Positions 63,383 through 64,000 of a stretch of DNA of 64,000 bases are shown piece after piece. Both the position numbers and the translations under genes were made by a program. This DNA comes from Agarilytica rhodophyticola (GTDB lineage Bacteria > Pseudomonadota > Gammaproteobacteria > Pseudomonadales > Cellvibrionaceae). Position 1 is the stretch's first letter; every line of letters begins with the position of its first letter. The DNA lies in the NCBI RefSeq assembly GCF_002157225.2, contig NZ_CP020038.1, positions 3,502,501 to 3,566,500 of the forward strand, given 5' to 3'. Below the pieces are notes generated by a model. The model was not told where the DNA came from. It worked only from the letters and a program-made list of their open reading frames with translations, and searched no databases.

Positions 63383-64000
63383 TTAGTTTTTAACTTCAAG
63401 TGTTAATATTGTTAGAGGAGTGTGTTGGTTATTGGAAAAAACCATATCGTGGTGTTGCCAGAATGCATAACCAGATTTAATATTTATATCAGTCGCTAAT
63501 GATGTTGTACTAAAATTAATACTGCCTTGACCAGAACACACCATAATTAAACGCTTTGAATCTTTTTTGGGGGCTTTTAAGTTTTTTATGCTATCAACTT
63601 CATGCCAACAAAAATCAGTATTATCTGGCAGTATATCTTGTAAGGTTTTATTCGACTTAAATGTAGCTTTTGCGTGGTTTTTTTTATCCGATATTTCCGT
63701 AGCGCTTATGCATTGAAGCTGCCGTTCAGACAGAGAAGGTAGTATCGTTTCATCATCATTAAAAACGGTGAGGGGATCAATGGCATTTTCGAATATTGCA
63801 ATGTGGTGAAACTGTATTGAGAGAGCCCAAAATCCATCAGGAGCTGCACCTGTAAATCCGTGTTCATTCCATGCAGGAATAACAATAGCATCCCCACCTT
63901 TGAATTTTATTTCACTGTCGCCTTTAGATCGACCATTTCCCTCAACTGCAATAACCAAGCTCGCAATAGGGTGTCTGTGAGTATCTAGAGTTTCTTGTGA
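63383..64000 (-). CDS. two-cupin protein, 5' end outside window
   Basis: The frame is open to the window edge (205 codons, no start included). The first cupin (DTHRHPIASLVIAVEGNG; PAWNEHGFTGAAPDGFWALSIQ) is paralogous to the cupin of the downstream fusion protein, sharing the HP-xx-SL block and GFWALSIQ. A second, more diverged cupin (FCWHEVDSIKNL; RLIMVCSGQGSINF) lacks most metal-binding His. It probably works with the downstream cupin-diiron protein. The stop is nine bases before that gene. Confidence 0.7.
   Translation of the reverse strand, partial: SQETLDTHRHPIASLVIAVEGNGRSKGDSEIKFKGGDAIVIPAWNEHGFTGAAPDGFWALSIQFHHIAIFENAIDPLTVFNDDETILPSLSERQLQCISATEISDKKNHAKATFKSNKTLQDILPDNTDFCWHEVDSIKNLKAPKKDSKRLIMVCSGQGSINFSTTSLATDINIKSGYAFWQHHDMVFSNNQHTPLTILTLEVKN

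Overview
This 64 kb window has moderate-to-low GC, with long AT-rich gaps between genes. It looks like a chromosome segment from a marine, alga-associated gammaproteobacterium. Three TonB-dependent receptors, a secreted GH16/CBM6 agarase-type enzyme, a Na+/solute symporter and many lipoproteins fit an agar-degrading member of the Cellvibrionales or a neighbouring order. That placement is inference from gene content only. I saw no tRNA, rRNA, CRISPR array, prophage or intact insertion sequence.

Layout. 1-4.8 kb: the N-terminal half of an ABC exporter, AIM24 and DUF2461 genes, and three receiver-domain proteins with no histidine kinase beside them. 5.8-15.4 kb: a catabolic locus of TonB receptor, SSS symporter, glycerate 2-kinase, GH63-like glycosylglycerate hydrolase, phosphomannose-isomerase-type cupin, ROK sugar kinase and ROK repressor. 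Together these give a complete route from mannosylglycerate (digeneaside, a red-algal osmolyte) to 2-phosphoglycerate and fructose 6-phosphate. 15.4-27.3 kb: a TetR regulator with a palindromic operator, a large Oar-like TonB receptor, a ThDP enzyme of the acetolactate-synthase type, and a periplasmic binding protein paired with a hybrid histidine kinase. 28.8-31.8 kb: the GH16 agarase-type enzyme, an alpha/beta hydrolase and an unknown gene.

33-36 kb: a TIGR04283 glycosyltransferase and a translationally coupled exported protein, divergent from a DUF547 protein, a ferritin-like diiron protein and a newly recognised 54-residue membrane protein. 36-45.1 kb: a sulfide/sulfane-sulfur oxidation locus: rhodanese, fatty acid hydroxylase, YgaP-like protein, Crp/Fnr regulator, split YeeE/YedE pair, SulP permease, DUF442-SQR fusion and persulfide dioxygenase. 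It is divergent from a FisR-type sigma54 activator that keeps the three sensing cysteines at the characteristic spacing, and a good sigma54 promoter lies before the dioxygenase. 45.1-45.5 kb: a 366-bp MITE-like element with 21-bp perfect terminal inverted repeats and two covarying hairpin modules.

46-51 kb: a secreted unknown protein, an M20 peptidase, a PQQ sugar dehydrogenase and a LuxR solo. 51.6-57.8 kb: a probable Fur-controlled iron locus (Fur box, DUF4856 lipoprotein, terminator hairpin, imelysin, FecA-like receptor, fatty acid hydroxylase). 58-64 kb: DUF3301, a 17-bp tandem array, a PhyH dioxygenase, an orphan membrane fusion protein, a SYLF protein, and an unusual pair: a cupin fused to a haem-oxygenase-like diiron domain, preceded by a paralogous two-cupin protein cut by the window end.

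Coding starts were chosen by eye from Shine-Dalgarno (SD) spacing and signal peptides. Family names rest on recognition of conserved motifs, without database searches.
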